A stretch of 7,580 bases of DNA from NCBI GenBank assembly GCA_027017165.1, contig JALURF010000099.1:1-7580 (forward strand). The letters run 5' to 3'. The notes beneath the pieces were generated by a model. The model ran no database searches. It had not been told where the DNA came from and saw nothing but the letters and a program-made list of their open reading frames with translations. Both the position numbers and the translations under genes were made by a program. Positions 6,739 to 7,580 of the stretch are shown piece by piece. Positions within the stretch are counted from its first letter, which is position 1, and each line of letters begins with the position of its first letter. This DNA comes from Thermofilaceae archaeon (lineage in GTDB: Archaea > Thermoproteota > Thermoprotei > Thermofilales > B69-G16).

Positions 6739-6770
6739 GTGTGTTTAGAATAAATGGCTTGGTGATGTAG

Positions 6771-7094
6771 TTGAGTTGGGAGAGAAGATTCCCCGGAGTA
6801 CTAACCTTGGCATTAATGTTTATTCCAATCGCGATGATAGCGGCTACGTTCATATTGACAGATTACTTTAGCGTTAATCCTACTACGTATCCTCCTCCTT
6901 TTAACTCTATAGTCCCTCTAGTCTTGTTGATAATGGCTATAATCTCAGCGGCTGTAAGTTATATTACCGCGAAAGACGAAGAACCTGAGTGGGGGCCTCA
7001 GTTGCCTTTTAAAATCGTTGAAGCTATAGACGTAGCTATTATAGTTTTAAGTATTATGTTAGTAGTGTTGTTAATTACGTTCTACTTTATCTAG
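6771..7094 (+). CDS. Small three-helix membrane protein of unknown function
   Basis: A 107-residue hydrophobic protein whose family I do not recognise. Predicted membrane helices are at about residues 9-30, 46-67 and 83-106. Helices one and two are joined by a short proline-rich loop (NPTTYPPPFN, 36-45); helices two and three by an acidic loop (KDEEPEWGPQLPF, 68-80). The N-terminus is basic (WERR), so by the positive-inside rule it is probably cytosolic, placing the proline-rich loop outside and the acidic loop inside. TTG 6771 is chosen because GGTGAT (6761-6766) lies 4 nt upstream; the nearby ATG at 6765 is followed at once by a stop. It is divergent from the surface-protein operon and overlaps by 8 bp, tail to tail, the coiled-coil gene. 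The good ribosome site and clean helix pattern support it as a real gene. Confidence 0.8.
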   Translation: MSWERRFPGVLTLALMFIPIAMIAATFILTDYFSVNPTTYPPPFNSIVPLVLLIMAIISAAVSYITAKDEEPEWGPQLPFKIVEAIDVAIIVLSIMLVVLLITFYFI

Positions 7095-7580
7095 CTTCCA
7101 GCGATTCCCTCAATTTGGAGATTTCGACATCCTTTTCGGCTAGAGCCTCCCTCAGCCTGGCATTTTCCTCTTCAAGTGTCTTGAACTTCTTTCTTAACTC
7201 TTCTAATTCTCGTAGCTTTTCTTCAAGACTGCGTTCTCTCGACTCCAGTTCTACCTTTTTTGCCTCTATTCTCTCTCTCAGTTCTAGAAGAGCGCTTTCT
7301 TTAGTTGCAAGTATCCTTTGATAACCCACGAGCTCTCTCTCTTTTTCCAGCAATCTCTTCTCCCACTCCATCAATCGTTTCTGCTCTTCTAACAATTTTT
7401 CTCTGAAAGGCTCTAATTCTTCTCTAATAAGTCTCTCTTTCTCCTTTATCTCTTTATCGAGTTCCTCGAGTTTTCTGCTCTTTTCCTCATACTCATCCTT
7501 AAGTCTTTCAAGCTCGGCTTTTAGCTTATTGAGAGCCGCTTCTCGCTCGTTTAACTTCCTCTCCCTTACGTTAAGCTCGG
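7087..7580 (-). CDS. Coiled-coil protein (N-terminal part outside window)
   Basis: The frame is open from the right edge to a TAA at 7089-7087, giving 163 visible residues plus a partial codon. A TTG at 7395 could serve as a start, but the same frame continues upstream without a stop and with the same composition, so the true start is beyond the window. The visible part is almost entirely E, K, R, L and some A/S, with leucines or isoleucines at heptad spacing (for example LEEKLRELEELRKKF and LEEENARLREALAEK), i.e. one long coiled coil. It has one likely kink, at ELEPFREK near 7405-7410, and a GYQ interruption about 28 residues further on. There is no globular C-terminal domain, so it is not the C-terminal part of an SMC or Rad50 ATPase. 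It could be a structural, chromatin or division-associated coil; the sequence does not say which. Confidence 0.85.
   Translation of the reverse strand, partial: ELNVRERKLNEREAALNKLKAELERLKDEYEEKSRKLEELDKEIKEKERLIREELEPFREKLLEEQKRLMEWEKRLLEKERELVGYQRILATKESALLELRERIEAKKVELESRERSLEEKLRELEELRKKFKTLEEENARLREALAEKDVEISKLRESLEAR

Noticed and set aside
7115..7321. 68-codon plus-strand open frame, very serine-rich
   Set aside because: The serine/leucine bias is what the reverse complement of an E/K/R/L coiled coil gives.
1..7580. tRNA, rRNA, CRISPR, insertion sequence or riboswitch
   Set aside because: Reading through found no cloverleaf, no regularly spaced direct repeats and no transposase-like gene; the gaps between genes are at most about 110 bp.

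Overview
The window looks like a chromosomal segment from a thermophilic archaeon, probably of the Thermoproteota/TACK lineages. This rests on: an IorA/IorB-type 2-oxoacid:ferredoxin oxidoreductase; a geranylgeranyl-reductase-family flavoprotein, as used for archaeal lipids; GGTG-type ribosome binding sites next to ATG, GTG and TTG starts; TATA-like boxes close to start codons; arginine codons that are mostly AGA/AGG; and heavy ATA use. Lineage is inferred from style only, with no marker gene to prove it. Packing is tight: seven protein genes (two cut by the window edges) cover nearly everything. I see no rRNA, tRNA, CRISPR array, insertion sequence or broken gene.

Left part (1-2933). A leftward partial gene starting with GTG at 368 encodes a small protein with a beta-rich body and a C-terminal helix ending in a proline-rich tail. 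It may be an archaeal SecB-like chaperone. It diverges from the rightward pair iorA-iorB (460-2328, 2334-2933), the two subunits of indolepyruvate:ferredoxin oxidoreductase, which turns aryl pyruvates from aromatic amino acid breakdown into aryl-acetyl-CoA and reduced ferredoxin. For iorA and iorB, the ribosome binding sites favour starts slightly downstream of the longest open frames.

Middle part (2911-6661, leftward operon). Transcription order is: a 658-residue exported, C-terminally membrane-anchored surface protein with three tandem beta-sandwich (carboxypeptidase-regulatory/transthyretin-like) repeats; a 194-residue soluble protein with a probable winged-helix core; and a 400-residue geranylgeranyl-reductase-family flavoprotein. 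The genes are 9 nt apart and then overlap by 23 nt. The last one runs tail to tail into iorB with a further 23-nt overlap. Two of the three products point to the cell envelope.

Right part (6662-7580). A short divergent promoter region with a perfect 7-bp inverted repeat separates the surface-protein operon from a rightward gene for a 107-residue, three-helix membrane protein. That gene overlaps by 8 bp, tail to tail, the end of a leftward gene that is coiled coil throughout its visible 163 residues and runs off the right edge.

The most novel-looking part is the surface protein / winged-helix protein / prenyl reductase operon. The enzymes themselves belong to known families.
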